A stretch of 64,000 nt of DNA, from contig DASTYT010000115.1 in the NCBI GenBank assembly GCA_035764725.1, forward strand, positions 62,001 through 126,000. Reading direction: 5' to 3'. The translations under genes were made by a program, and so were the position numbers. The stretch is from Candidatus Methylomirabilota bacterium. Lineage in GTDB: Bacteria; Methylomirabilota; Methylomirabilia; Rokubacteriales; CSP1-6. Under the pieces are notes generated by a model. That model was not told the origin of the DNA, ran no database searches, and saw only the letters and a list, made by a program, of their open reading frames with translations. Positions 24,795 through 33,538 of this stretch are shown piece after piece (position 1 is the stretch's first letter; each line of letters starts with the position of its first letter).

Positions 24795-25874
24795 ATGAAA
24801 GCCGCCGTCTTCCACGGTCCGCATCAGCCGCTCACCATCGAGACCGTCGACATCGACAAGCCCATGGGCCGCGAGGTGCTCGTGCGCACCGTCGCATCTG
24901 GAGTCTGCCACAGCGATCTGCACTTCGTGGACGGCCTCTATCCGTTTCCCGCCCCCGCCATCCTGGGCCACGAGGCCGCGGGCATCGTGGAGGCGGTGGG
25001 CCCGCAGGTGGTCGAGTTCCGGCCCGGCGATCACGTGATCTGCTGCCTCTCGCTCTTCTGCGGTCAGTGCGAGTACTGCCTCACCGGCAAGACTCATCTC
25101 TGCCAGACGCGCCCTGCCCGCACCAAGGGCGAGCCGCCGAAGCTCTCGTGGAAGGGACAGCCGGTGAACCAGTTCGCCAACCTCTCCGCCTACGCGGAGC
25201 AGATGCTGGTGCACGAGAACGCACTGGTCAAGATCGACGACCAGATGCCGCTGGCCCAGGCCGCCCTCATCGGGTGCGGCGTCACCACCGGCGTGGGCGC
25301 GGTGCTCAACACCGCGCGCATCGAGCCCGGCTCCACCACCGCCATCTTCGGCGCGGGCGGCGTGGGCCTGGCCACCATCCAGGGCGCGCGCATCGCCGGC
25401 GCCCGCATGATCATCGCGGTGGACACGGTGGCGGCCAAGCTCGCCCGGGCCAAGGATCTGGGGGCCACGCATCTGGTCGACGCGTCCAAGGACGATCCCG
25501 TGAAGGCCATCCGCACGCTGACGGGGGGCGGCGTGGACTACTCGTTCGAGGCCATCGGCCTCAAGATCGCGGCCGAGCAGTGCTTCGACTGCATCAAGCC
25601 GGGCGGCACCGCCACCGTCATCGGCATGATCCCGGTGGGGCAGAAGATCGAGCTCGACGGGCCCATGTTCCTCCGCGAGAAGAAGATTCAGGGCTGCAGC
25701 ATGGGCTCGAACCGCTTCAAGGTGGACATGCCCCGCTACATCGAGCTCTACCGCCAGGGGCGCTTGAAGCTCGACGAGATGGTCACCCGCCGCGGCAAGC
25801 TCGAGGAGGTCAACGACGCCTTCCGGGCCATGAAGGCGGGCGAGGTCGCCCGCACGGTGCTGATGTTCGACTGA
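24795..25874 (+). CDS. Zinc-dependent alcohol dehydrogenase (MDR superfamily)
   Basis: A 359-residue NAD-dependent alcohol or aldehyde oxidoreductase. Catalytic-zinc ligands are Cys38 and His60 in the motifs SGVCHSDLHF and LGHEAAGIVEAVG. The structural-zinc cluster is FCGQCEYCLTGKTHLC, complete with four cysteines. The Rossmann motif is FGAGGVGLATIQGA, and FLREKKIQGCSMGSNRFKVD is a feature of the class III/NDMA-dependent-like branch. It should act in the cytosol on primary alcohols or thiol adducts. AAAAGGAG precedes the ATG, and a 14-bp-stem terminator follows the stop. A TATGAT box is at 24720-24725. Confidence 0.9.
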   Translation: MKAAVFHGPHQPLTIETVDIDKPMGREVLVRTVASGVCHSDLHFVDGLYPFPAPAILGHEAAGIVEAVGPQVVEFRPGDHVICCLSLFCGQCEYCLTGKTHLCQTRPARTKGEPPKLSWKGQPVNQFANLSAYAEQMLVHENALVKIDDQMPLAQAALIGCGVTTGVGAVLNTARIEPGSTTAIFGAGGVGLATIQGARIAGARMIIAVDTVAAKLARAKDLGATHLVDASKDDPVKAIRTLTGGGVDYSFEAIGLKIAAEQCFDCIKPGGTATVIGMIPVGQKIELDGPMFLREKKIQGCSMGSNRFKVDMPRYIELYRQGRLKLDEMVTRRGKLEEVNDAFRAMKAGEVARTVLMFD

Positions 25875-25888
25875 GCCCCTCCGCGGTC

Positions 25889-25941
25889 GGCGGCGGCGCC
25901 CCGCCCGGGTAGCCCCAAGGTCTCATTGGGGCGCCGCCGCC
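25889..25941. terminator. Terminator after the alcohol dehydrogenase
   Basis: Arms GGCGGCGGCGCCCC (25889-25902) and GGGGCGCCGCCGCC (25928-25941) are perfectly complementary over 14 bp. Inside the loop AGCCCCA/TTGGGGC can form a second, alternative stem. The right arm overlaps the putative -35 region of the next gene. Confidence 0.5.
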
Positions 25942-25969
25942 GGCTGTCGTACACTGCCAAGGTCTCATT
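25915..25969. repeat. 13-bp direct repeat CCAAGGTCTCATT around the PAPS synthase promoter
   Basis: The sequence CCAAGGTCTCATT occurs at 25915-25927 and again at 25957-25969, 42 bases apart. The copies bracket the putative -35 and -10 boxes of the next gene. That spacing is four helical turns, so paired binding by a regulator on one DNA face is possible. Confidence 0.4.
25926..25955 (+). promoter_or_regulatory. Putative promoter of the PAPS synthase gene
   Basis: TACACT (25950-25955) is an acceptable -10 box. TTGGGG (25926-25931) at 18 bases is a weak -35 box. The same TACACTGCC string is the -10 region of the promoter at 33477. The gene starts at 25992. Confidence 0.3.
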
Positions 25970-25991
25970 CTTCCGATTCCAGGAGAGCTAT

Positions 25992-27707
25992 ATGGCCACG
26001 TCGCGCACCGGTCTGGTCTCGCCCGCCGGGGGGACCCTCGTCGACCTCTTCGTCCCCGCGGAGGGCCGCGCCGAGCTGCGCGCCCATGCCACCCGCCTGC
26101 CCTCCGTGCAGATCTCCGAGCGCGCGCTCTACGATCTGGAGCTGCTCGCCACCGGCGCCTTCTCGCCGCTGGACCGGTTCATGAGCCGCCGCGATCACGA
26201 GCGCGTCCTCGGCGAGATGCGTCTGGCCGGCGGCCAGCTCTTCCCGATCCCGGTGACGCTGCCGGTGAACCGCGTGCCCGGACTGCGGCTCGACGGCGAC
26301 ATCGCGCTGCGCGACGCGCACAACGAGCTCCTCGGCGTCATGACGATCGAGGAGGCCTACGAGTGGGACCGCGGCGAGACCGCGCAGCACGTGCTGGGCA
26401 CCCGTGACGTGCGCCACCCGCTCGTGGCGGAGATGGAGCGCTGGGGCGAGGTCAATCTCTCCGGGCGCGTGCGTCTGCTCGCGCTCCCGCCGCGCCACGA
26501 TTTCCGCGATCTCCGGCTCACTCCCGCACAGGTGCGCGCCCGCCTGGCCGAGGCCGGCGCGGTGAACGTGGTCGCCTTCCAGACGCGCAATCCCCTCCAC
26601 CGCGCGCACGAGGAGCTGACTCGCCGCGCCGCCGATCTCATCAAGGGCACGCTGCTGCTCCACCCGGTGGTGGGCATGACCAAGCCCGGCGACGTCGACT
26701 ACTACACGCGCGTGCGCACCTACAAGGTGCTGGTGGAGCGTTACTACGAGCGCGGGCGCGTGGTGCTGTCGCTGCTGAACCTCGCCATGCGCATGGGGGG
26801 CCCGCGGGAGGCCCTATGGCACGCCCTCATCCGGCGTAACCACGGCGCCAGCCACTTCATCGTGGGCCGCGATCACGCGAGCCCCGGCCTCGACTCGACG
26901 GGCAAGCCCTTCTACGGCGCCTACGACGCCCAGGAGCTGGTGGGCCGCCACCAGGAGGAGATGGGCATCACCATGCTGCCGTTCGGCGAGATGATGTACC
27001 TGCCCGACGAGGAGCGCTACGAGGAGTCCTCGCGCGTGCCGAAGCAGGCGCGCACGGCCTCCATCTCCGGCACCCAGGTTCGCGAGGAGTTCCTCAACGC
27101 GGGCGTCAAGCTCCCGGACTGGTTTACCCGCCCCGAAGTCGCGCAGATCCTCATGGAGACCTATCCGGCGCGGCACCGGCAGGGGGTGTGCGTCTGGTTC
27201 ACCGGCCTCAGCGGCGCCGGCAAGTCCACCACCGCGGAGATCCTCACCACGCTGCTCCTCGAGCGGGGCCGCAACATCACCGTGCTGGACGGCGACGTGG
27301 TGCGCACGAACCTGTCCAAGGGGCTGGGCTTCAGCAAGGAGGACCGCGACACCAACATCCGGCGCATCGGCTTCGTGGCCGCCGAGATCGTCCGGCACGG
27401 CGGCGTCGCCCTCTGCGCGGCGGTGAGTCCCTATCGGGTCACCCGTGACGAGGTCCGGCACATGGTGGGAGCCGACCACTTCGTCGAGGTGTTCGTGGAC
27501 ACGCCCCTGGAGGAATGCGAGCGGCGGGACAGCAAGGGCGTGTACGCGAAGGCGCGGCGTGGCGAGATCAAGGGCTTCACCGGCATCGACGACCCCTACG
27601 AGGCGCCGGAGCACCCTGAGATCACGCTCGACACCCTCGTGTCTACTCCCGACGCCAACGCCCGTCGCGTGCTCGAGTACCTCGAGCGCCAGGGCTTCGT
27701 GCGTTAG
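25992..27707 (+). CDS. sat-cysC: Bifunctional sulfate adenylyltransferase/adenylylsulfate kinase (PAPS synthase)
   Basis: A 571-residue fusion that converts sulfate and ATP to APS, then to PAPS. The N-terminal Sat domain (about 1-390) has FQTRNPLHRAHE (residues 196-207, catalytic His pair) and GRDHASPG (292-299). The C-terminal CysC domain (about 395-571) has the P-loop GLSGAGKST (404-412), DGDVVRTNLSKGLGFSKEDR and the lid KGFTGIDDPYE. Both active sites look intact, so the product is PAPS. There is no PAPS reductase or sulfite reductase next to it, while a sulfotransferase gene ends 13 bases away on the opposite strand, so PAPS may feed sulfonation. The start at 25992 has AGGAG upstream. Confidence 0.95.
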   Translation: MATSRTGLVSPAGGTLVDLFVPAEGRAELRAHATRLPSVQISERALYDLELLATGAFSPLDRFMSRRDHERVLGEMRLAGGQLFPIPVTLPVNRVPGLRLDGDIALRDAHNELLGVMTIEEAYEWDRGETAQHVLGTRDVRHPLVAEMERWGEVNLSGRVRLLALPPRHDFRDLRLTPAQVRARLAEAGAVNVVAFQTRNPLHRAHEELTRRAADLIKGTLLLHPVVGMTKPGDVDYYTRVRTYKVLVERYYERGRVVLSLLNLAMRMGGPREALWHALIRRNHGASHFIVGRDHASPGLDSTGKPFYGAYDAQELVGRHQEEMGITMLPFGEMMYLPDEERYEESSRVPKQARTASISGTQVREEFLNAGVKLPDWFTRPEVAQILMETYPARHRQGVCVWFTGLSGAGKSTTAEILTTLLLERGRNITVLDGDVVRTNLSKGLGFSKEDRDTNIRRIGFVAAEIVRHGGVALCAAVSPYRVTRDEVRHMVGADHFVEVFVDTPLEECERRDSKGVYAKARRGEIKGFTGIDDPYEAPEHPEITLDTLVSTPDANARRVLEYLERQGFVR

Positions 27708-27720
27708 GCCGGCGGGCGCG

Positions 27721-28977
27721 CTACTGCCACGAGACCTCTTCCCGCGGGACGCCGAAGTACTCGCGGTAGGCCTTGAAGCGCCGGCCGAGATCGTCCGGGT
27801 CGAGCCCGAATGCGCTCATCGAGTACCGATGGGCGCCGTGCTTGTCCTTGGGGTTCTCGGCGAGGAAGCGGCGCATGGCCGCCGACGCCGCCTCGGTCAG
27901 GGGAATGTCGAAGTGCGCGTAGATGCGCCGCACCACCGTGAGGGGATCGCGAAGCATCTCCTGGTAGTGGACGTCAAAAAAGCGGTCGGGCGAGACACGA
28001 CCGCTGCGCCGGAGCCGCATGGCCCGGTCGAGCCCATTGGTCCAGCGCCGGCTCACCTCGTGTCCGATCTCCAAGGGATCCAGCTCGTCGGTGAAGGCGC
28101 GCTGGAGCACGGCGGTCAGGCTGGCCACCGAGGCCAGCACGGTGAGGGGGTCGCGGTGGGTCTGCACGATGAGCGCGTCGGGATAGGTCGCGAGCAGCGC
28201 GTCGAACGCGAACAGGTGCGCGGGCGCCTTCAGCACCCACCGCCGCGCCGGGGTGCGCCACTGGAGCTGCTGGAGAAAGCGCCGATGGAAGCGGTAGGCG
28301 GGCCCCAGATCTTGCTGCTCGAGCCACTCCTGGTACGTGGGAACATGATACGTGGTGTGGAACCGCGGCGAGAGGAACGTCGGGCTCATGATCGCGATGC
28401 ACTCGAGGGCGAGCTGCGCGCCGAGGGGATGAATCGCCTTGAAGTCCGGCGTGAGGGCGTCGAACCACGCGAGCTGCCGCGCCGCCTTCGCGATGCGGGG
28501 GTCGCTCGCGTAGCTGGCGGCTTCGGGGGGCGGCGACGGGGACATGACCTCCCATGCCTGGGCGACGCGGCTGGCCGGATCCTGGGCGAGGAGATGGTGG
28601 AGCAGCGTGCTCCCCGTGCGGGGCAGGCCCACGATGAAGAGCGGCCGGCGCACCTCCTCCGCCGCGATCTCGGGGTGGCGCGCGCGATCGGCCTCCAGAC
28701 GCAGGCGCGTGCTGAGGAGCCCCACCACGTCGCCGCGGGCCGCGAGACGGCCCACGAGCGTGAGCCGGGCCTCCCGGTCGAGGCCCGCGAGCACGAGCCG
28801 CAGGGGCTCGCGGAAGCCCTCGTCCCCGAAATCCTTCAGACCCGTGGCGCGGCGAGCCGCGGCGAGCAGCGTCTCTTCGTCCAGCGAGACGGGCGACATC
28901 CCCGTCCGTCCGAGCAGGGCCCCGGCGGCGTTGGTCGACCGCACCACCGCGCGCAGTGCCTTCGGCGTGAGCATCAT
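27721..28977 (-). CDS. Sulfotransferase family protein (PAPS-dependent)
   Basis: A 418-residue sulfotransferase of the Sulfotransfer_3 (PF13469) type. The 5'-phosphosulfate loop is FIVGLPRTGSTLLHHLLA at residues 114-131. The 3'-phosphate-binding region is ALIVQTHRDPLTVLASVASL near 270-290, with the Arg and a Ser in the expected order, and WVLKAPAHLF precedes it. PYxxxL-type C-terminal elements are replaced by SAFGLDPDDLGRRFKAYREYFG. The acceptor is unknown; lipids, sterols or glycans are used by this family. It is cytosolic with no signal peptide. It converges with the PAPS synthase gene and diverges from an MMPL-type exporter, which argues for a shared pathway. AAAGGAG lies upstream of the ATG. 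Confidence 0.88.
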   Translation of the reverse strand: MMLTPKALRAVVRSTNAAGALLGRTGMSPVSLDEETLLAAARRATGLKDFGDEGFREPLRLVLAGLDREARLTLVGRLAARGDVVGLLSTRLRLEADRARHPEIAAEEVRRPLFIVGLPRTGSTLLHHLLAQDPASRVAQAWEVMSPSPPPEAASYASDPRIAKAARQLAWFDALTPDFKAIHPLGAQLALECIAIMSPTFLSPRFHTTYHVPTYQEWLEQQDLGPAYRFHRRFLQQLQWRTPARRWVLKAPAHLFAFDALLATYPDALIVQTHRDPLTVLASVASLTAVLQRAFTDELDPLEIGHEVSRRWTNGLDRAMRLRRSGRVSPDRFFDVHYQEMLRDPLTVVRRIYAHFDIPLTEAASAAMRRFLAENPKDKHGAHRYSMSAFGLDPDDLGRRFKAYREYFGVPREEVSWQ

Positions 28978-29093
28978 CGTATGCGCTCTCCTTTCCCACG
29001 TCGTCGCGGCAGCGTCGCCGACCGCGAGACGCCATGCAATGAGACCAAGGTCGGACGGTTCTCGGGCCCGGCGCCCGCGGTGAGGGTACTCGC

Positions 29094-31817
29094 GTGACCG
29101 CGCCCTGGGTGGGCCCCAGCGTCGTGGCGGTCGTGCGACGCGCGACGCGCCGGCCGCTCGCCACCGTGGCGCTGTCGCTCGTCCTTGCCGCGCTCTCGCT
29201 CACCTACACGCTGCATGCGATCGGCTTTGTGACGTCCAGCGTGCGCCTCCTGCCGCAGCACGCGCGCTACGTCGTGCTCCTCCGCGAGTATCTCAAGGAC
29301 TTCGGCGAGCTCAACGATATCCTGGTGGCCGTCGAGGCGCCCCCGGAGCAGGCCCGGCTCTTCGCGGCGCGCTTGGCCGAGCGGCTCCGTCAGGACGGCC
29401 TCGGTGCACGTGTCACCTATCGGGTGGATCCCACCTACTTCAAGGGACGCGCGCTCCTCTACCTGTCCGTCGACGATCTCACGACCCTCCGCGACCGCCT
29501 GTACGACTATGAGAACTTCCTTACCGACTACGCGGCCCGACCCACCCTGGACCAACTTCTCGAGGGCGTCAACCGGCAAATCGCCGGCGCCATGGTCGGA
29601 GGCCTGTTCGACCTCGGCCTGGAGGGAAAGCAGGCGGCCGACCTCCGCTTCCTCCAGGCCCTGCTCCAGCAGATGGGGAAGCGGCTCGACGGCGCGGCCG
29701 CCTACACCTCGCCTTGGTCCAGCGCATTCTCGATGGGCCGGCTGGACGACCCCGACGCCGGCTACTACTTCTCGAAGAACCGCACGATGCTGTTCGTGTT
29801 CGTGGCGCCGCGGCGGGACGAGGGCAACTTCGTCGAGAACCGCGATCGCATCCGCGACATCCGCGCCGCGGTGACGCACCTCGCCGCCGAGTTTCCCGGC
29901 GTCCGCGCGGGCGTGACCGGCGCCCCCGCCCTGTCGAACGACGAGATGGCGGCGGCGTTCGAGGACGGCCGGCTCGCGTCGATCCTCGCCTTCGCGCTGA
30001 CCCTGCTCCTCCTCCTGGTGGCCTTCCGCGCGGTGGTGACGCCGCTCCTCATGGTCGGGACGCTGGCGGTGAGCCTGGGATGGTCGATGGGCCTCATCAC
30101 GCTGGTGGTGGGGCATCTGAGCGTCTTCTCGGTGATGTTCATCTCCATCGTAGTGGGGATCGGGATCGACTACGGGATCTACTTCCTGTTCCGCTACGAG
30201 GAGGAGCGCGCGCTGGGAGCCTCGGTGCCGATGGCCCTCGAGCGCGCCGCGCTCTTCGCCGGGCCCGGCATCCTCCTCGGCGCCCTCACCGCCGCCGGCG
30301 CCTTCCTCGTGCTGGTGCTCACCACGTTCCAGGGCATCCGCGAGTTCGGCTTCGTTTCCGGCATCGCGGTCCTGTTCGCGTTCTTCTCCATGATCACGCT
30401 GTTCCCCGCCTGCCTGGTCCTGGTGGACCGCCGCCCGGCGAGCGCGTTCGCCGCCTCGGCGAGGAGCGGGCTACCGCCCCACGCACGCTGGCTCGAGACG
30501 ATCGTGAGCTACCGGAAGACCATCCTCGCCGCCGCCGCCCTCATCTCCGTGGTGGCGGTGTGGGGGGCGGCGGGCGTGGGCTTCGACTACAACCTGCTGC
30601 GCCTGCAGGCCAAGGGCGTGGAATCGGTCGTGTGGGAAGAGCGGATGCTCGCCGAGTCGGGCCGCTCGGGCTCCACCGCGTTCGCGACCGCGGGAACGCT
30701 GGAGGAGCTCCAGCGCAAGCAGGAGGCGTTCGCGCGACTGTCGAGCGTGTCGCGCGTCGAGAGCATCCTGCTCCTCTATCCCCAGCAGCAGAAGGAGAAG
30801 ATCGCGCTGATCCGGCAGATGGAGGATCCGCTCGCCGAGGTGCGGCTCAACGAGCCGCCGCCCACTTCCGTCGCCGCGGTGCGCGGCGCCCTCGAGACCC
30901 TGCGCCGGCGGCTGGGCGTGGTGGCGGGCGCGGCCGAGGGGCGCACCGACACCAGCGACGTGCGGGCGCTCGAGGCCAGCGTGGGCGAGGTGCTCGCCAG
31001 GCTGGGCGCCCCCGACGCGGCCCCCGCCCTCTCCGCCCTCCAGCAGGACCTCTACCGCGATTTCGCGGACAAGCTCGATGACTTTCGCCACAATCTCGAG
31101 CCGCGGCAGGTGGCGCCCGGCGAGGCGCCGCCCGAGCTGCGTCAGCGCTATGTCGGCACGAGCGGGCGCTACCTCATCCGTCTCCAGCCTGCAGTGCACA
31201 TCTGGGAGCAGGCGGGCGCCGAGCGCTTCGTGCGCGAGCTCCGCTCGGTGGATCCCGACGTGACGGGGCCGCCCATTACCGCCTTCGAAGCCATCAAGCT
31301 CATCCGCCGAGGCTACTTCGAGGGGACGTTCTACGCGCTCGTGGTCGTCGCGATCGCAACCGCGGCGATCCTGCGCAGCACGCGCGCGACCGTGCTCGCC
31401 CTCGCCCCCCTGATGCTGGGCGTGGTGTGGACGCTGGGGCTCATGCACGTGTTCGGTCTGCGGTTCAACATGGCCAATGTCTGGGCGATGCCGCTCATCA
31501 TCGGGATCGCCGCGGAGTTCGGCCTCAACATCTACGTGCGCTTCATGGAAGGCCGCGACCGCGGCGGCCACACCCTCGCGCGCAGCACCGTGCTGGGCGT
31601 GGTGCTGAACGGCTTCACCACCATGGCCGGCTTCGCGAGCCTGCTCGTGGCGCGCCACCAGGGCATCTTCGGCCTCGGCCTTCTCCTCACGATCGGCACC
31701 GCGGTGAGCCTGATCGCCTCGCTGGCGGTGCTCCCCGTCCTCATCGAGCTCTACGGCGCGGAGCCGCCGCGCCGGCGCCAGGCGGACGAGCCCGATCGGG
31801 TTCCCGCCGCCGTCTGA
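29094..31817 (+). CDS. MMPL/RND superfamily lipid exporter (HpnN-like)
   Basis: A 907-residue inner-membrane protein with the RND layout: helix 1 near residues 18-40, a periplasmic domain to about 285, helices 2-6 (VGIGIDYGIYFLFRYEEERAL in the middle, with the Asp of the proton path), helix 7 near 475, a second periplasmic domain to about 740 and helices 8-12 (IIGIAAEFGLNIYVRFMEG). The missing cytosolic loop and the size fit the MMPL/HpnN branch, which moves hopanoids and other lipids, rather than drug pumps. The start is a GTG and somewhat uncertain. It is divergent from the sulfotransferase gene and 7 bases upstream of a CopD-like gene. Confidence 0.85.
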   Translation: MTAPWVGPSVVAVVRRATRRPLATVALSLVLAALSLTYTLHAIGFVTSSVRLLPQHARYVVLLREYLKDFGELNDILVAVEAPPEQARLFAARLAERLRQDGLGARVTYRVDPTYFKGRALLYLSVDDLTTLRDRLYDYENFLTDYAARPTLDQLLEGVNRQIAGAMVGGLFDLGLEGKQAADLRFLQALLQQMGKRLDGAAAYTSPWSSAFSMGRLDDPDAGYYFSKNRTMLFVFVAPRRDEGNFVENRDRIRDIRAAVTHLAAEFPGVRAGVTGAPALSNDEMAAAFEDGRLASILAFALTLLLLLVAFRAVVTPLLMVGTLAVSLGWSMGLITLVVGHLSVFSVMFISIVVGIGIDYGIYFLFRYEEERALGASVPMALERAALFAGPGILLGALTAAGAFLVLVLTTFQGIREFGFVSGIAVLFAFFSMITLFPACLVLVDRRPASAFAASARSGLPPHARWLETIVSYRKTILAAAALISVVAVWGAAGVGFDYNLLRLQAKGVESVVWEERMLAESGRSGSTAFATAGTLEELQRKQEAFARLSSVSRVESILLLYPQQQKEKIALIRQMEDPLAEVRLNEPPPTSVAAVRGALETLRRRLGVVAGAAEGRTDTSDVRALEASVGEVLARLGAPDAAPALSALQQDLYRDFADKLDDFRHNLEPRQVAPGEAPPELRQRYVGTSGRYLIRLQPAVHIWEQAGAERFVRELRSVDPDVTGPPITAFEAIKLIRRGYFEGTFYALVVVAIATAAILRSTRATVLALAPLMLGVVWTLGLMHVFGLRFNMANVWAMPLIIGIAAEFGLNIYVRFMEGRDRGGHTLARSTVLGVVLNGFTTMAGFASLLVARHQGIFGLGLLLTIGTAVSLIASLAVLPVLIELYGAEPPRRRQADEPDRVPAAV

Positions 31818-31824
31818 GCGCGGC

Positions 31825-33450
31825 ATGCTGATCCTCGCCGACTTCCTCGACAGCCTCCTGCGCGGCGCTGTCCTGGTAAGTCTGAGCCTGGCCCTCGGCG
31901 GCGTCGCCTGGGGGCTCTGGGTGCTGCGAGGCATGCCGGCGGGCACCCCGCCGCCGCTCATCAGGCGCAGCCTCCGGCTGCTCCAGCTCGGCGCGATCAC
32001 GCTGGCCGTGGGCCAGGCGCTCCTGCTCGCGCTCAAGTCGGCACGGCTCATGGACTCGCTGGGACCGGACGCGCTCGGCGCTTTCGCGCGCACCGAGCAC
32101 TTCGACGCCGGCGTGGCGCGCGCCGGCCTCGCCCTGGCCCTCGCCATCGCCGCCCGCGTCCTCGAGCGCGCGCCGTCGAGCGCGCGTCGCTGGGCGGCGG
32201 TGACCGTGCTGGCGTCGCTGGTGGCGCTGAGCTCTGCCTGGCTCACCCACGCGACCGGCCGGCTCGAGCATCGCGCGCCCCTGATGGTCCTGACCGTGCT
32301 CCATCAGGTCGGCGCGGCGGCGTGGCTCGGCGGGCTCGTCCAGCTCGCCGTCGTGGGCCGTCTCGCGCGACGCGACGCCGACGTGGACGCGCGCTGGCCC
32401 GAGCTCGTGGCGCGCTTCTCGCGGCTGGCCGTCACCACGGTGCTGGTCCTGGTCGCGAGCGCCGCGCCGCTGGCGTGGACTTACACGGGCACCGCCGACG
32501 CGCTCGTCGGCACGGGCTACGGCGCGCTGGTGCTCACCAAGACCATCATGCTCGCGACCACGCTGGCTCTGGGCGCGCTCAACTTCGCCACCGCGCGGGG
32601 GGGCGCCTCCGGCGTGGCGGCGGCCGCCCTCCGCGGGCGGCTGCCGCGCCTGGTCGAGGCCGAGGCGATCCTGCTCGTCATGATCGTGTTCGCGGCCTCG
32701 GCGCTGTCGTCCCAGCCGCCGGGCATCGACCTGCCCCATGCCGAGCGCGCCACGGTGGCCGAGGTGGCGGAGGTGTTCCGGCCGAAGCTGCCGTCGCTCC
32801 TCACGCCTTCGGTGGAGACGATGCGGGAGAGCCGCGCGCGGGCGGCGACGGGCGAGCGCAGCCACGACGCCTATCGCTGGTCCAACTTCAGCCACAACGT
32901 CTCGGGGCTGATCCTCCTCGGCATGAGCCTCTACGCGCTCGCCGGCTTCGCGAGCGGCCGGGCCTGGGGCCGCCACTGGCCGGTGGGGTTTCTCGCCCTC
33001 GCCGCCTTCATCTATCTGCGCGCCGCCGCTAACGAGGGCGCCTGGCCGTTCGGGTCCACCCGCCTCGACCAGATCGACGCCGAGGGCCTGCAGCACCGCA
33101 TGGCCGCCGCCCTGGTGGTGGGGCTCGGCGCGGTCGAGTGGCGCGCGCAGGCCTGGGCGGCGTCGCGGGGCCGGGTCGCCTATGTCTTTCCCGTCCTCGC
33201 GGCGGCGGGCGGCATCCTGCTCCTCGCCCACTCGCACGCCGCCTTCCAGCTCAAGTCGAGCTTCCTCGTCCAGGTCACGCACACCACCATCGGCGCCTTC
33301 GCCGCGTTCCTCGTGGCGGCGCGCTGGCTCGAGCTCGGGCTGGCGCCGCCCTGGCGGCGCGTCGCGGGAGTGGCGGCGAGCGCGAGCATGCTGGCCATCG
33401 CGCTGATCCTGATCTTCTACCGCGAGGCCAATGTCGTCCTGTCACCTTGA
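31825..33450 (+). CDS. CopD-like multi-helix membrane protein
   Basis: A 541-residue integral membrane protein with about 13-14 helices. The segment around residues 150-175 (LTVLHQVGAAAWLGGLVQLA) is the typical CopD/PF05425 signature, in which a His and W-L-G-G motif recur. A further set of helices from about 355 (FSHNVSGLILLGMSLYALAG) carries more histidines (LAHSHAAFQLKSSFLVQVTH). CopD proteins take part in copper handling at the inner membrane; direct transport is not proven for the family. It is 7 bases after the MMPL-type exporter, so they are co-transcribed. The combination is unusual, and a role beyond copper cannot be excluded. Confidence 0.7.
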   Translation: MLILADFLDSLLRGAVLVSLSLALGGVAWGLWVLRGMPAGTPPPLIRRSLRLLQLGAITLAVGQALLLALKSARLMDSLGPDALGAFARTEHFDAGVARAGLALALAIAARVLERAPSSARRWAAVTVLASLVALSSAWLTHATGRLEHRAPLMVLTVLHQVGAAAWLGGLVQLAVVGRLARRDADVDARWPELVARFSRLAVTTVLVLVASAAPLAWTYTGTADALVGTGYGALVLTKTIMLATTLALGALNFATARGGASGVAAAALRGRLPRLVEAEAILLVMIVFAASALSSQPPGIDLPHAERATVAEVAEVFRPKLPSLLTPSVETMRESRARAATGERSHDAYRWSNFSHNVSGLILLGMSLYALAGFASGRAWGRHWPVGFLALAAFIYLRAAANEGAWPFGSTRLDQIDAEGLQHRMAAALVVGLGAVEWRAQAWAASRGRVAYVFPVLAAAGGILLLAHSHAAFQLKSSFLVQVTHTTIGAFAAFLVAARWLELGLAPPWRRVAGVAASASMLAIALILIFYREANVVLSP

Positions 33451-33476
33451 GGTTCATTCCGTTGTCCCCCCGGGCA

Positions 33477-33506
33477 TTGACACCGCGCATCTTGCGTTCC
33501 TACACT
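33477..33506 (+). promoter_or_regulatory. Sigma70 promoter of the YSC84-like lipoprotein gene
   Basis: A perfect -35 box TTGACA (33477-33482), an 18-base spacer and TACACT (33501-33506) lie 33 bases upstream of the ATG at 33539. This is the best promoter match in the window. Confidence 0.6.
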
Positions 33507-33538
33507 GCCTGAACCCCAGCGCGGGAAAGGAGGCCCCC

